This document shows, piece after piece, positions 1 through 8,718 of a stretch of 10,000 nt of DNA (position 1 is the first letter of the stretch; each line of letters opens with the position of its first letter). Source of the DNA: Actinidia chinensis (taxonomy: Eukaryota; Streptophyta; Magnoliopsida; Ericales; Actinidiaceae); assembly GCA_009663005.1 (NCBI GenBank), contig VIGQ01002113.1, positions 1 to 10,000 of the forward strand, read 5' to 3'. Made by a program: the position numbers and the translations under genes. Under the pieces are notes generated by a model, which was not told where the DNA came from, searched no databases, and saw only the letters and a list, made by a program, of their open reading frames with translations.

Positions 1-36
1 CCACAGCTTTACAGGCACACCCACCCCGTAGGGCAT

Positions 37-702
37 TCAAGAATTCAACAAACAAGCTGTTAGAGAGAAAGGAACCGACCGACCTGGAATCCCCACGATC
101 CGTCGGGAACTCTTGGGGCGCCCACCGGAGACTTGTTCCTGCGGGAATCTCCCATTCTCGCCGTGAGATGAGAAGAACTTGCTCTTCCACCCTTTGACGT
201 TGCTTGGGGTATCCTCCGAGCAAACCTTTTCTTTGTCCTCGCCTAAATATAACCAACCCTTGGTCTGGTTTCGGATTGCCACATCTGAGGCTAAAAAGGT
301 TCCAAACTTGGACAAGAGAGAGAATAGTTGTAACCCGACCCCGCTACATACGCCATAGAGCAAGTAATGCTTCTCCACGCGGTGGCACGAGCTGGGCCGG
401 CAGATGTTGTAAAATTGGAGAATTAGCCTAATGGTGTTGTGGAGAGTAAACGAAGGCCAGCGTGGACCCGGCCTCATAAAAATCCACCTCGCTCGGTCGG
501 GTAGATGATTGATGTCCTTCCCCCCTTTCGTCGGAAGCCTTGCCGCACCCCGGGAGAAAAGAATAAGTTTCCCTAAGGCTTCACTCCTCTAAAGCATGAT
601 ATTCGTTTTCCTCCTCTCGAAGGATGGTATGGCGATCAAAAGGGTTCCCTTTGGTGACCCTCTACGGGCGAGGATAGGAGATTGATCTACCTCGTCGGCC
701 AT
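37..702 (-). pseudogene. Decayed antisense ORF of a Tat-like gypsy retrotransposon
   Basis: This - strand frame resembles the plant 'putative gypsy type transposon' domain (Pfam Transposase_28, recognised from memory). A plausible start is the ATG at 702-700, reading MADEVDQSPI. Three segments follow in different frames. The second (about 615-440) contains SLRETYSFLPG and then EVDFYEAGSTLAF, which fit the family's usual 'LR..Y.IP' and 'FYEA....GL..P' blocks. The third (about 450-37) contains LILQFYNIC, LFSLLSKF and KGWKSKFF, matching its 'GW..K..FF' end. A TGA sits just before SLRETY, and part of the 'PA.L.P.AWR' block appears in yet another frame near 400. It is therefore a pseudogene with several frameshifts. 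It lies antisense to the + strand LTR at 1301, where Tat-lineage elements carry an extra antisense ORF between pol and the 3' LTR. The molecular role of that ORF is not established. The family match is moderately sure; exact ends are uncertain. Confidence 0.6.
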
Positions 703-1286
703 GTAGGAGGAGCCTTGTCCTAAGTGATCGATATCACGAGGGGGTAACAATCTAAGTCCCCCCGATCTATTACAAAACACACCAAAAACCCAGAATTAAG
801 GGACATAAACTACGAAAACGAGAATGAGAAGAGTACTTTCCTTGGAAAGTGGAATACGGTGGCGATCACGAGTGGGCGAGGAAGAATTGAATTCTAGATG
901 AGAGTAAACAACGATAGCAAAAAAAATGCTAGTGAAAGGGAGGGGACCCCTTATAATATAGAGGGCACCGGGGGTCCAGATACCTTCAATGCAATGATTA
1001 CCCCAGGCCCGTTCCTCTCCCGAGGAAATAATTGGCTTCATCCTCGCCTAAACAACAACCTCATTATGCCCGCCGCAAGCCTGCGGTGTCAGCCACGCTC
1101 TGCATTTCCCGCCTGATTCTCATTTAAAGCTGCGCCTAACTCTTCGTGCCGTCGCGTTTCATTTCATCAGCAATCAATGCCTGCTCCAGCTCACTCGTAT
1201 CGTTTGGAGAGACACGTGTCACCGTTTGGAATGACACGAGGATTGTAATTACTACTCGTAAATCCCTTGTCCCTCCTCGGCATTTC
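703..1286. other. Untranslated internal region of gypsy element before the PPT
   Basis: No convincing coding sequence is seen here. The stretch lies between the start of the antisense pseudogene and the polypurine tract, so it should be the 3' untranslated interior of the gypsy element on the + strand, and also the upstream region of the antisense frame. It holds a small inverted repeat (1073-1086), a perfect G-box palindrome GACACGTGTC (1211-1220), and a direct repeat of CGTTTGGA at 1201-1208 and 1223-1230, each followed by a similar ACACG block. Confidence 0.5.
949..960 (-). promoter_or_regulatory. Possible TATA box for the antisense frame
   Basis: The - strand reads TATATTATAAGG here, about 250 bases upstream of the likely ATG of the antisense pseudogene. 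The position suits a promoter that drives the antisense frame with a leader of roughly 200 bases. AT-rich matches are common by chance, and no transcript evidence is available. Confidence 0.25.
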
Positions 1287-1300
1287 GAGTAGGGGGCTAC
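1287..1300 (+). other. Polypurine tract of gypsy element
   Basis: GAGTAGGGGGCTAC directly precedes the TGATGTGGG start of the LTR. A purine-rich tract in this place primes plus-strand DNA synthesis in LTR retrotransposons, so the adjoining LTR is a 3' LTR on the + strand. A similar string occurs next to the second gypsy LTR (4167-4179, other strand). Confidence 0.6.
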
Positions 1301-1706
1301 TGATGTGGGATAAAATCCCCACCGACCAAGGCGTATACGTCGCCATCTCAGAACTGGTCGCCCATGATCTCCCTAAACGATGCTAATCTCCGACCCTCTT
1401 GACCGAGGTAAAACGAGTCTAATGTTCAGTACGGAACCGTCGCCAAGCTATCCTCCATTGAGCTCGCCAGAGCCAAAGTGCTGTCTCCTCCTCGTCCTTG
1501 GGCGAGGTAAAATACTTGGCTTGATATAAGGCCATCTCCACCAGATCCCCATTTATACGCCTATCGCGAGATTTTCTCCTCCATGGCACCGACAATTACG
1601 GGATACTCTCCAAATGGCAATCTTCCCAATTATGTCTCCTATATCTTCGAGATACCTTTCCATACTCATCCTTCCGAGGATCTCGCCGTGATCCATGGAC
1701 ACGGCC

Positions 1707-1718
<12 letters not shown>

Positions 1719-1726
<8 letters not shown>
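1719..1726 (+). promoter_or_regulatory. TATA box of gypsy LTR
   Basis: TATAAAAA lies in the context CCATCTATAAAAAGGCC, about 420 bases into the LTR, where a U3 core promoter belongs. Transcription would start roughly 30 bases downstream, near 1750, which sets the U3/R boundary. Confidence 0.6.
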
Positions 1727-1738
<12 letters not shown>

Positions 1739-1856
1739 ATTAAACAAAGGTACGAAAAACACACTCCACAATTCTCTTCAGAGCTGTCTTATCTGCTGTC
1801 AACACTGTCTGATCTCCATGCCGGAGGGGTTGTGAGCGGCCTCGCCCCAGCCTTTT

Positions 1857-1870
1857 ACTTTGGGCGTCGG
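1857..1870 (+). promoter_or_regulatory. Plant LTR R-U5 conserved motif
   Basis: ACTTTGGGCGTCGG resembles the ACTTGAGCGTCGGAG motif common just downstream of the transcription start in plant gypsy LTRs. It lies about 140 bases after the TATA box. Its presence is the main evidence for R-U5 polarity on the + strand. Confidence 0.5.
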
Positions 1871-2013
1871 TGCAGCGTCGCCCTTCAAGTATCCGAGGTC
1901 CAGTGCCGAGGAGACCGAGCAATATTGACTGTTGGTTGCTCGCCCAGTTTTTACCACAACAGATATCGCAAAAGACTGATTGTTCAGAGTATTAGTGATT
2001 TTAAAATTTGACA

Positions 2014-2580
2014 CACGAAGATGATAAATATAATATTATTCCTACCATCAATCACACCCCTTGATGATTTGCATGTCATTAAACGTGTAAAATGTCCAAT
2101 AAGATACTATTTACATGAAGTGTATGAATACAATTATTTAAAAAAAAGTTAAGCTTGATCTAATTTGGACCTATTTTTTTGGGTGGGTTCCGGTTTTGAA
2201 AGTGTTGAATCATGTGTGGAATGATTTCTCCTCTGCTAATAGATAATCTTAGTATATTCGCTTGCTCAAAACGGATAAAAGGTGAATAGAAATTGTTCAC
2301 CAAAATACTACCATTAATATGAAAAAATGTGGCGAAGATGATAAGTACTATATTGCTTGGTTGAAAATTCTTAAAGTGTTTATAAGTGTCAAGCTAACAC
2401 TAATAGTTTAACTCCTTGGAGCACCAAGATTTTCTAAAGGGGAAGTTATTGACAAAGTGGGTTTAAACCACATTGGACCCTACCTTTCACACGCACGCGT
2501 AGTTGTGCCGCAGCCAGGCGTGGGTGATGGGCAATGTGGCGCTATTAGAGGTGCATTTAAGGGTGATGTGGGGTGCAATG
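2014..2580. other. AT-rich intergenic sequence, nothing recognised
   Basis: No open frame of interest, RNA gene or mobile-element end was recognised. A short GC-richer patch (about 2480-2580) contains loosely repeated GGTGATG and GTGGGG strings. A small hairpin, CTTGG with CCAAG, lies near 2415-2429. Confidence 0.4.
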
Positions 2581-2998
2581 AGTAATTTGATAATTACTTT
2601 TTTAGGACCCTTTAATATTTAATTGTATAATAATTCCCATCTTTATTCCTATTCACTGAAAAGTTATGGTAACCGATAATAACAACGATATGAATTAAAA
2701 AAATTATGCTTTCTATGGTAAAGTAATTCAATAATTACTTTTTAGCCCCTTAATATTTTAATTATAAAATAACTCCAAGCTTTATTCCTATTCACTGAAA
2801 GGTTATGGTAACAACAATAAGAAGAATCAGAAAAATAATGGTTTCAATGGTGGAGTAATTTCGTGGCCTTTCATTTGTAGTTTGAAAGCTTATAAGTTTT
2901 GATACTGATAATAGCATATGTAAGAATTAGAAAAATTAAGGTTTCAATGGTGGAGTAATTTCGTGGCCTTTCATTTGTAGTTTGAAAGCTTATAAGTT
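2581..2998. repeat. Degenerate tandem repeat array, about 140 and 100 bp units
   Basis: Two older units begin AGTAATT..ATAATTACTTTTT at 2581 and 2722 (period about 140). Each contains CTTTATTCCTATTCACTGAA (2641 and 2780) followed by AGTTATGGTAAC or GGTTATGGTAAC. Two further copies, at about 2821-2898 and 2921-2998, are offset by exactly 100 bases. From GTTTCAATGGTGGAGTAATT through ATAAGTT they are identical, so this duplication looks recent. The TATGGTAAAGTAATT of unit 2 and the AATGGTGGAGTAATT of the later copies suggest that all copies share one ancestor. No function is evident. Confidence 0.8.
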
Positions 2999-3073
2999 CC
3001 AATATCTCCTGCAAGTTTATTACCAACAGAAATTTGAGAGTTCATCAGTGAGGTAAAAATAAAAAATTTCTGG

Positions 3074-3137
3074 CATCTTGCATTAGAGTCGTCGTGAGAG
3101 AGCAACATCTTGCATTAGAGTCATGGTGAGAGAGCAA
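3074..3137. repeat. Two tandem copies of a 32-bp unit
   Basis: CATCTTGCATTAGAGTC followed by GTGAGAGAGCAA occurs twice back to back (3074-3105 and 3106-3137), with two mismatches near the middle of the unit. A partial third start, CATC, follows. It looks like a local slippage or unequal-exchange duplication. Confidence 0.85.
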
Positions 3138-3487
3138 CATCAGCTTTATTTGCCGATCCACATAGAAGTTGTGCTAATTTTTGCATGCATGACCGTTGCA
3201 TCTTGGGAGACAGACACCGATCAGCCGTAGGTACCAAGTGCCATAGCGAATTCTGTCTTAAAGAGACAATGTTGAACGTTGACATCAGTCCACTATTATT
3301 TTTACTGTTTATTGGTTATTTTAATACGCAATTTATGATTTGTAATAATCTAATAGTATAAATTTCAGATTTATTTTGTATTTTAATTTCCATTTCAAAA
3401 TCCAGAATTTCTATTAATTTTTATAACAACAATCACCATAGCATTATTAAATTTTTTGTGAGGTGTAGTGTTTGAGAGATGAGAGGA
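3138..3487. other. Non-coding AT-rich stretch, nothing recognised
   Basis: This segment lies between the short tandem duplication and the second gypsy LTR. No coding frame or structured element was identified. Confidence 0.4.
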
Positions 3488-3619
3488 TGAAAATAAAGGA
3501 TAGACACTCGCGGTGGTTCTACAACGGCGAGGGTAACTTCTACTAGTCAACTAGCAATGTCCTACATGCAACATAGGAACAATGGGTTCGACCACCGGAG
3601 CTGTTTTCGAAAAACATTT

Positions 3620-3635
3620 CTCTGACGGTCAAGTT
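3620..3635 (-). promoter_or_regulatory. R-U5 motif of second gypsy LTR
   Basis: The - strand reads AACTTGACCGTCAGAG, a close relative of the plant LTR motif ACTTGAGCGTCGGAG. It lies about 90 bases downstream of the TATA box on the same strand and fixes this LTR's orientation. Confidence 0.55.
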
Positions 3636-3719
3636 AGAAGAACGGAGAATGTAGGGAGAGAAAGTGTATTTGCTTAGATAGCCAAAATGTACGTACCTCT
3701 TAATAAGAGAATGACTGAG

Positions 3720-3727
3720 TTTATATA
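3720..3727 (-). promoter_or_regulatory. TATA box of second gypsy LTR
   Basis: The - strand reads GCTATATAAACTCAG, a strong plant-type TATA context. It sits about 440 bases from the LTR start at 4166, matching the U3 length of the first LTR (about 420 bases). Confidence 0.55.
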
Positions 3728-3864
3728 GCACAGTTCCATACGTGCCTAGACGCACTAGCTATCTTGTCACCAAACAAACTACGACTTGGCGCGTACTCAT
3801 ACACGCTGACTGCTATATCAATGAGTAAACGGCTGACCCAGGAAATGCTCTAAAAGCCATCCCC

Positions 3865-3891
3865 ACCCACCCCCCCCCCCATGGGCAGTAG
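3865..3891. repeat. C-rich homopolymer run inside LTR U3
   Basis: A CCCACCCACC run passes into an uninterrupted C tract before ATGGG. It is probably slippage-prone. Its exact length should be treated with caution because such runs are easily misread. Confidence 0.6.
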
Positions 3892-4166
3892 CCATCATCA
3901 GTTACGAAGTCGCCATCTGGGTATGGGGGCTGTCAGAAGAAATTCTGTCGTGCAAGTCACCTTCTATCTCCTGACATCTCTCGGGATTGCCGCCAGACCG
4001 TTGCCCTCGTCCAAGCTCTAGGGTGGTTATTATTCCGAGCTTGCTAAATAGCTACAGCTCGGAGGTAACGATGGCCTTAACTCGGACAGTGCCAGTGTTC
4101 AATAGCGTCTGCACCGAACTCCAGCACAGAGGACCATCGAGCTTACTTCATAGCGATAGCTCAGCA

Positions 4167-4179
4167 TAGGCCCTACCGA
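4167..4179 (-). other. Polypurine tract remnant of second gypsy element
   Basis: The - strand reads TCGGTAGGGCCTA directly before the TG of the LTR, nearly matching TCGAGTAGGGGGCTA next to the LTR at 1301. This supports a 3' LTR on the - strand. Only these few bases of the interior seem to remain. Confidence 0.4.
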
Positions 4180-4595
4180 TTCTTTCATTGTATGTTTTGC
4201 CCCCTTACATTTTTCATTTTGAATGAGACCATGATATTGTTTGAATATATGTGGATGATGAAAATTGGCACCAGGTTGATTTGGATGTCGGAATGGAAAT
4301 GGAGTGGAGCGAATTTGAATTTTATATATCTCATTCTCAATATTAATATATATCTCCGTCTTCACTCCTATTTATGTTGAGATTGAGTTTTGGTCTATCA
4401 CTTCAACTCAAATGGATACTTGAGTTTTCAGGATTTTTCAAACCACTTTTTTTCTTGTTTTTATTTCACGAGTTTTCAAATACATCAAAATAGATAAACT
4501 TGCAAAGACGACAAAAGTGATATATAATAATCTAAAAATTAAAAACAACGTAAATTACTTTAGTTCGTCAAAGGTTTGAGAATTGACTATAATGG
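4180..4595. other. AT-rich stretch, nothing recognised
   Basis: Small open frames on both strands (4192-4380 on +, 4099-4365 on -) show no known protein pattern and are low in complexity. No boundary or repeat was recognised. The retroelement interior expected here is absent. Confidence 0.4.
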
Positions 4596-4790
4596 CATGT
4601 TTGGCTGGCGGATTTGGAGGGGATAACTTTCTCCCGGATAATTTTTTTTTTCCCCCGTCATTTGCTAGTGGAATATGGAGGCCGATAATTTATGCCCCCG
4701 GATAATTTATCCCCCAATGTAGATACGGCGGATACTTTTTGTGACCTAGAGCCCTAACTAAATTATCCAGGGAATAAGGGGTGGAGGATA
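4596..4790. repeat. Foldback repeat, possible MITE remnant
   Basis: An arm at 4627-4644, CTTTCTCCCGGATAATTT, pairs with an inverted arm at 4760-4778, AAATTATCCAGGGAATAAG, with about 16 of 19 positions complementary. Between them GATAATTTAT recurs (about 4684 and 4700) next to C-rich strings. The left side begins near GGCATGTTTGGCTGGCGG, which is like the GGC.TGTTTGG starts of many plant miniature inverted-repeat elements. No clean terminal repeats or target duplication could be paired, so the class is not assigned. Confidence 0.35.
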
Positions 4791-4829
4791 AGAAAAAATA
4801 TATATAAAGCGAAACAAAATGTAATAATT

Positions 4830-4847
4830 TATATATATATATATATA
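4830..4847. repeat. AT dinucleotide microsatellite
   Basis: An uninterrupted AT repeat of about nine units lies in AT-rich non-coding sequence. Confidence 0.85.
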
Positions 4848-6490
4848 GAAATTAATCCCGTACACTTATCCACCCATTTAAAAATTATTCAATAAAGTTA
4901 AAAGTTATTCCCCTCGCAAAATGTTTATTTTTCTTCTAAATTAATTTTTCCTCTAAAAATTATCTTCCTCTCAATCCTCTAACCACCGATCCCTAAAATT
5001 TATAGTTCAAACTTTATTAGTATCAGTTTTATATTATCTAATAAAGTAGGTTTATGTGGGTCAGAGCCAGGGATATAGAGGCGAGAGAGTAAACCATCCC
5101 TCCAACAAACTAGTCAGAGTTTTAAATTTAGAAAATCCTCTCTTCTCAGTGGTGAGGGTGGTTCCGAATTCGGACAATTTGAAACATCCCCTACATGGAT
5201 ATGACCCCTTTCTTCTTGTCCGGTGTCCAAATGAAAACAAAACAAAAAACTTAAACACCACACACAAATTCGTGTAATCATGTTCTCATTGGAAAAAGTT
5301 AAACTTAAGTGCCAGCTGTCCCGGGGAAGAGAAGGTTATTGGCAATTATCTCTAAGATTCCAAATATTATCTGTGGCACGAATCAAATCACAGCTACTAT
5401 TATTACATAAACAAATCAAATCACGTAATGCTAAGAGTACAATATTAAGTGTTTATGTTTACAGTTAGATTTAATAGGTTGGATTTCTATGAATTTTTTT
5501 TCTTTTTATATTATGCTTAATGATCAATATTTTAGTAATTTTAGATACGTGATTATTTGTTTTTTTAAGCCTCTAATTTCTAAGCCAAAAAAATGTAGAC
5601 TGAGAGGTGTTCCAAATATCTAGTATGAAGTAATCACGGTCGGATTGACCAGTTCTTTACAAAATTAGATATTGAATGTATAATAATAATTCTACAAAAT
5701 TTGAAAAAACAGGAACCGGACCGATAAATTTTCACAACCAAATCGGAACATTCTAATTCTCCCATGCAAAAGCAAAATTTGGATATTTTAACCAACTTTG
5801 AATCCAAAACCAAAAATTAATACAACACCAAATATTACACATCGAATGTTAATATACCAGCTCAATATAACCATACAAAACACAAATATTAAACCAACAA
5901 AATAATAGTAGGCCCCAAATAAACATAACACCATAATATATTAAGGTTAGAATTACTTAATGACCTATTTATATATTAAATAAAAAATTATCAATTGGTA
6001 CAGGAACAAAGAGTTAAAACTGTATCATTGAACGTTAGAATCAAACAATTATCCAATCTGTCCAGTTCCCTATTCCCCTCTGATTTCTTATAGCACCCCT
6101 ACATTGGGGTATACCAAACTTTACTGATCTCCATTAGAGGAGAATTACTTTTTACCAAGAATCTGGGAGTTATTTTCATGCATTAAATTCAATAAGGCAT
6201 AGTTTTGAGATACTGACTTTAGGTTTGGGAATAGACAAACAAGACCTAAGGTCATGGCATACAAAAATAGATAGTTTCCCAAATGGAATTCGTGTAGCAT
6301 AGACAAAAAATTTAAATGATGAATAGACCAAAAAATTTGAAATCAAAAGAAATCACGCCTTGACTTTCAAAAGCAAAAATAAATAAAGTTTAAAATAACT
6401 TCCAAATAAGTATTTTATTTAATAAATTCCTCCGCCACCACACTCATCAAACTTCACCTCCAAAGTTCACAATCATTCTCTCTCTTTTCA
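4848..6490. other. Long AT-rich intergenic stretch, no gene recognised
   Basis: Frames at 5056-5277 (+), 5061-5267 (-) and 5280-5468 (+) are short, overlap on opposite strands, and show no recognisable domain or codon pattern. No LTR ends, tRNA-like boxes or obvious promoters were found. A short palindrome, GACCTAAGGTC, lies near 6243. The rest is AT-rich filler, possibly old decayed transposon sequence. Confidence 0.45.
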
Positions 6491-6497
6491 ATGTATT

Positions 6498-6538
6498 AAT
6501 TGAAATCCATAGAGATTTAAAATCTATAAATTTCAATT
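6498..6538. repeat. AT-rich hairpin
   Basis: AATTGAAATCCATAGAGATTT (6498-6518) is followed at once by AAATCTATAAATTTCAATT, an almost complete inverted copy. The flank continues AATTTCATAAATTTGAAATT, a second inverted run, to TTCAAACGGAGTCT near 6575. This end resembles termini of small plant foldback elements, but the partner end was not found. Confidence 0.45.
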
Positions 6539-6579
6539 TCATAAATTTGAAATTAACGTATTCAAACGGAGTCTAATAG

Positions 6580-7725
6580 GAATTGTTCTCTAAATCGGGA
6601 ACAAATGAATGCTACCCCAACGTTTAAATATCCTTCTAAAAAAATATATATATTAAAGACTAAAATGATCCCACTGTTTTAAAATATATTTAAATCTATA
6701 TATATTGAATGGCCAAATCAACAAACAATTTGCATAACCACCATCAAGAATGGCGTTTTTCTTGAAAAATCATTTCATCAATCGCCTCAACTACTAAAAC
6801 CTGGTGTATCAATAGTTTTCCAAAGGAGCTATCATTTTTTACTTTTTTTTCACGTACACCTCTGTCACACTCTCTCCCCCCGCTGATACTGTCTGCCACC
6901 TTATGCTTCTTTCTCATGTAACTGAGATCTTTTAATAACACGTTGTATTGTATCACTTTCCGGTCAATTTGTTATCCTTAAATATATTAACATCATTAAC
7001 ACATCTTGTTTAATAACCTAACTAAAATTCTTACAAAAAATTACATAAAATATTGAGTTGAGAATGGGGTTTCAAATATAAAAACCAACAAGTATAGTTA
7101 CCAAAAAAACTAGTTTTTTTTTCTCAATATATTTTCATAGGAAAAATGTTCTTGATGTATTCTGTTGGAAGTTATTTTTCTACCAACAATATTACTTCTA
7201 TAAATTCTATAAAGTATGATTTTTGTTCAATAACCTGAATAACTACTCTTGGTCCGCCAAGGCATGTATGTAGGGTTTGCAGTATCATGGTCAATGTAAT
7301 GAAGACCCTGTGAAAGTTCGTGGAAAAATTAGAGAATTTTATTTTTTTTATGGACAAAAAAGAAAAAAGAAAAACAGGTTTTAACACAAGGCCTTATAAT
7401 ACTAATTTGAAAGCAAAAACACCGCGAAACGGGTTTCAAATATTTAATTCATGGCACGATCATCACTAAAATAACCAATGAAAACTAGAAAGATTAGGGG
7501 AAGGGATGGACTCAAATCAAGAGGGTGTGAAGGCGACCATCATCCCACGGTTTCAAAACCAAAAGAAGTAATTGGTAGTATTTATCTACTAACATTTCAA
7601 AATTATACAGTGGTCTCACCCTCAAAATTAAAAATAATATTACATTTTTGCGTTAAGTTAAAAATTTATAGTTTTACGCAATTCGCCACCTTAAAGTTAA
7701 AATAGTGCATTATGCTAAACTTTAA
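6580..7725. other. AT-rich stretch, no gene recognised
   Basis: Small frames at 6744-6956 (-), 7172-7387 (-) and 7478-7705 (+) show no recognisable protein family. A small hairpin with arms TGTTGG and CCAACA lies at 7163-7188. Several poly-A and poly-T runs occur. Nothing else could be supported. Confidence 0.4.
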
Positions 7726-7727
7726 TT

Positions 7728-7885
7728 CCCACAAGCTAGCTAATTAAACCCACTATTGGATCTTCTATTAAGAAATTAATTTTTAAAATTTTAATCATTT
7801 ATAATGACCACCCCCCCCCCCCAAAATATGTATTTTTGACTAGTATTATGAATTAATGAGACATGTATTCCCCACAAGCTAGCTA
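7728..7885. repeat. Direct repeat of CCCACAAGCTAGCTA, 143 bases apart
   Basis: The 15-base string occurs at 7728-7742 and 7871-7885. Similarity fades quickly outside the string, so it could be the trace of an old duplication or of a target duplicated around an insertion. Between the copies lies a C homopolymer run (about 7808-7822). Confidence 0.5.
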
Positions 7886-8410
7886 GATGAGTGATTTTCA
7901 AGTCTCTATAATACTAAAATAAATAAAAAAAATCTATACCTAATTTACCTACTTAAAATGATTGCAGATAGATGCCTTGTTAATACGCCCAAAAGATGTA
8001 TTTATAGGACTCATGTAACTATTAAATTTAATGAGGGTGAGAAATATAGATAGACTCAAGAGCATTTCTAAGTATCTACCTCGGGGCGGTTCAATGAAAA
8101 GCAGATGCCTTAGCTGGCCAAATACGCGTCTTTAAATGGCAAAAATCATTTCAAACTGCAACATTTCGATCGATACCAAGATTCCTATTTCGAATAAGGG
8201 AGGAAACAGAAAAAACTAGCTAGTTTACTTTGTTCGACAGGTCTGACTTCTTTGATTGCACCATTTAGGGGCAACAAATCTCATGTTAAATGTTCAGATT
8301 TGGGGGGAAAAAGGGGGGCCACACTGCTCTTGCTAGTGGTATAGTTAGGGAAGTGAAAGGTGGCCATGTAACCACAACTAATTGTCCAGATGGTCACGTA
8401 TTTTATGAAA
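7886..8410. other. Non-coding stretch with a 14-bp palindrome
   Basis: No gene was recognised. AAACTAGCTAGTTT (8213-8226) is a perfect palindrome. G-rich runs occur at about 8300-8320. The - strand frame at 8281-8484 has no known pattern. Confidence 0.4.
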
Positions 8411-8534
8411 GAGCAATGCTTAGGTACACAAACTCCTTCACGTGAGGTGGGGCCACAGTAGAACCATATGACGCGGGGACCCACCCCTTATGAGACGGTG
8501 TTGCCGGGTTGTGTAAATAAAGTTGTGTACGTGG
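8411..8534. repeat. Small inverted-repeat element, possible MITE
   Basis: GTACACAAACT (8424-8434) and AGTTGTGTAC (8521-8530) are inverted copies apart from one extra base, about 100 bases apart. The left side reads GAGCAATGCTTAGGTACACAA, like the ends of a common type of plant miniature element with CAATGCT..CACAA termini. The interior is GC-richer than its surroundings. The matching outer right end was not found, so it may be truncated. Confidence 0.35.
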
Positions 8535-8718
8535 GCCCGCCCCTATTAAAGAGTAATTGACAGTTAGAGGAATATGATTTTACAGTTTTATTTATTTTTA
8601 TAATGGATGTGCCATTTTAAACCACCGCAAATAATGTTCCAACTGTTGATGCCCAAAAACGAGTTACCAGTCACTCCACCAACATCAAACCACACACACT
8701 AGACAAGATTACGTGTTC

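Larger units (their letters stand above)
1301..2013 (+). mobile_element. Gypsy-type 3' LTR
   Basis: The repeat starts with TGATGTGGGATAAAATCCCC immediately after the polypurine tract and is taken to end near TTTGACA at 2013 (CA at 2012-2013 or 2014-2015). At about 713 bp its length is ordinary for a plant gypsy LTR. U3 is GC-richer than the flank and carries a TATA box at 1719. After it comes an AAAGGTACG block (1746-1754) and, at 1857-1870, a form of the R-U5 motif often seen in plant gypsy LTRs. Base composition falls sharply to AT-rich just past 2013, supporting the boundary. The 5' LTR lies outside the window, so the target-site duplication cannot be checked. ORFs predicted inside (for example 1740-1922 and 1799-2014 on -) are noise. 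Confidence 0.7.
3488..4166 (-). mobile_element. Truncated gypsy element: 3' LTR on the - strand
   Basis: Read on the - strand, the LTR starts TGCTGAGCTATCGC at 4166, just after a PPT-like GGTAGGGCCTA, and probably ends TATTTTCA at 3488. The right boundary is better supported than the left. It has a TATA box (3727-3720), then AAGAGGTACG (about 3703-3692), the R-U5 motif CTAACTTGACCGTCAGAG (about 3637-3620), and a GCTCCGGTGG block near 3600. This is the same order of signals as in the LTR at 1301-2013, with about 679 bp against about 713 bp. Sequence beyond 4180 turns AT-rich, so the interior has been lost. The bases flanking the two ends (GAGGA and TAGGC) do not match, so it is not a clean solo LTR. 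Frames such as 3543-3755 (-) and 3987-4169 (+) lie inside it and are not genes. Confidence 0.6.

Noticed and set aside
796..1116. Overlapping small frames on both strands (796-1041 on -, 898-1116 on +)
   Set aside because: They overlap on opposite strands, have low-complexity or unrecognised translations, and lie in the untranslated interior of the gypsy element.
3074..3137. Short direct repeats as a CRISPR-like array
   Set aside because: The two copies are directly adjacent with no spacers, and the context is a plant nuclear genome.
3584..3600. GGGTTCGACC string resembling a tRNA B box
   Set aside because: No A box, acceptor stem or cloverleaf could be formed around it, and it falls in the LTR.
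3543..3755. 70-aa - strand frame
   Set aside because: It lies wholly within the R-U5 part of the second gypsy LTR and includes its conserved motifs, so it is LTR sequence rather than a gene.
3488..4166. Second gypsy LTR as a solo LTR
   Set aside because: A solo LTR should have matching 5-bp flanks, but GAGGA and TAGGC differ, and a PPT remnant is present on one side.
5056..5277. Paired overlapping frames on both strands
   Set aside because: Both strands are open over the same AT-rich segment, with no domain pattern or promoter, so chance openness is the simplest reading.
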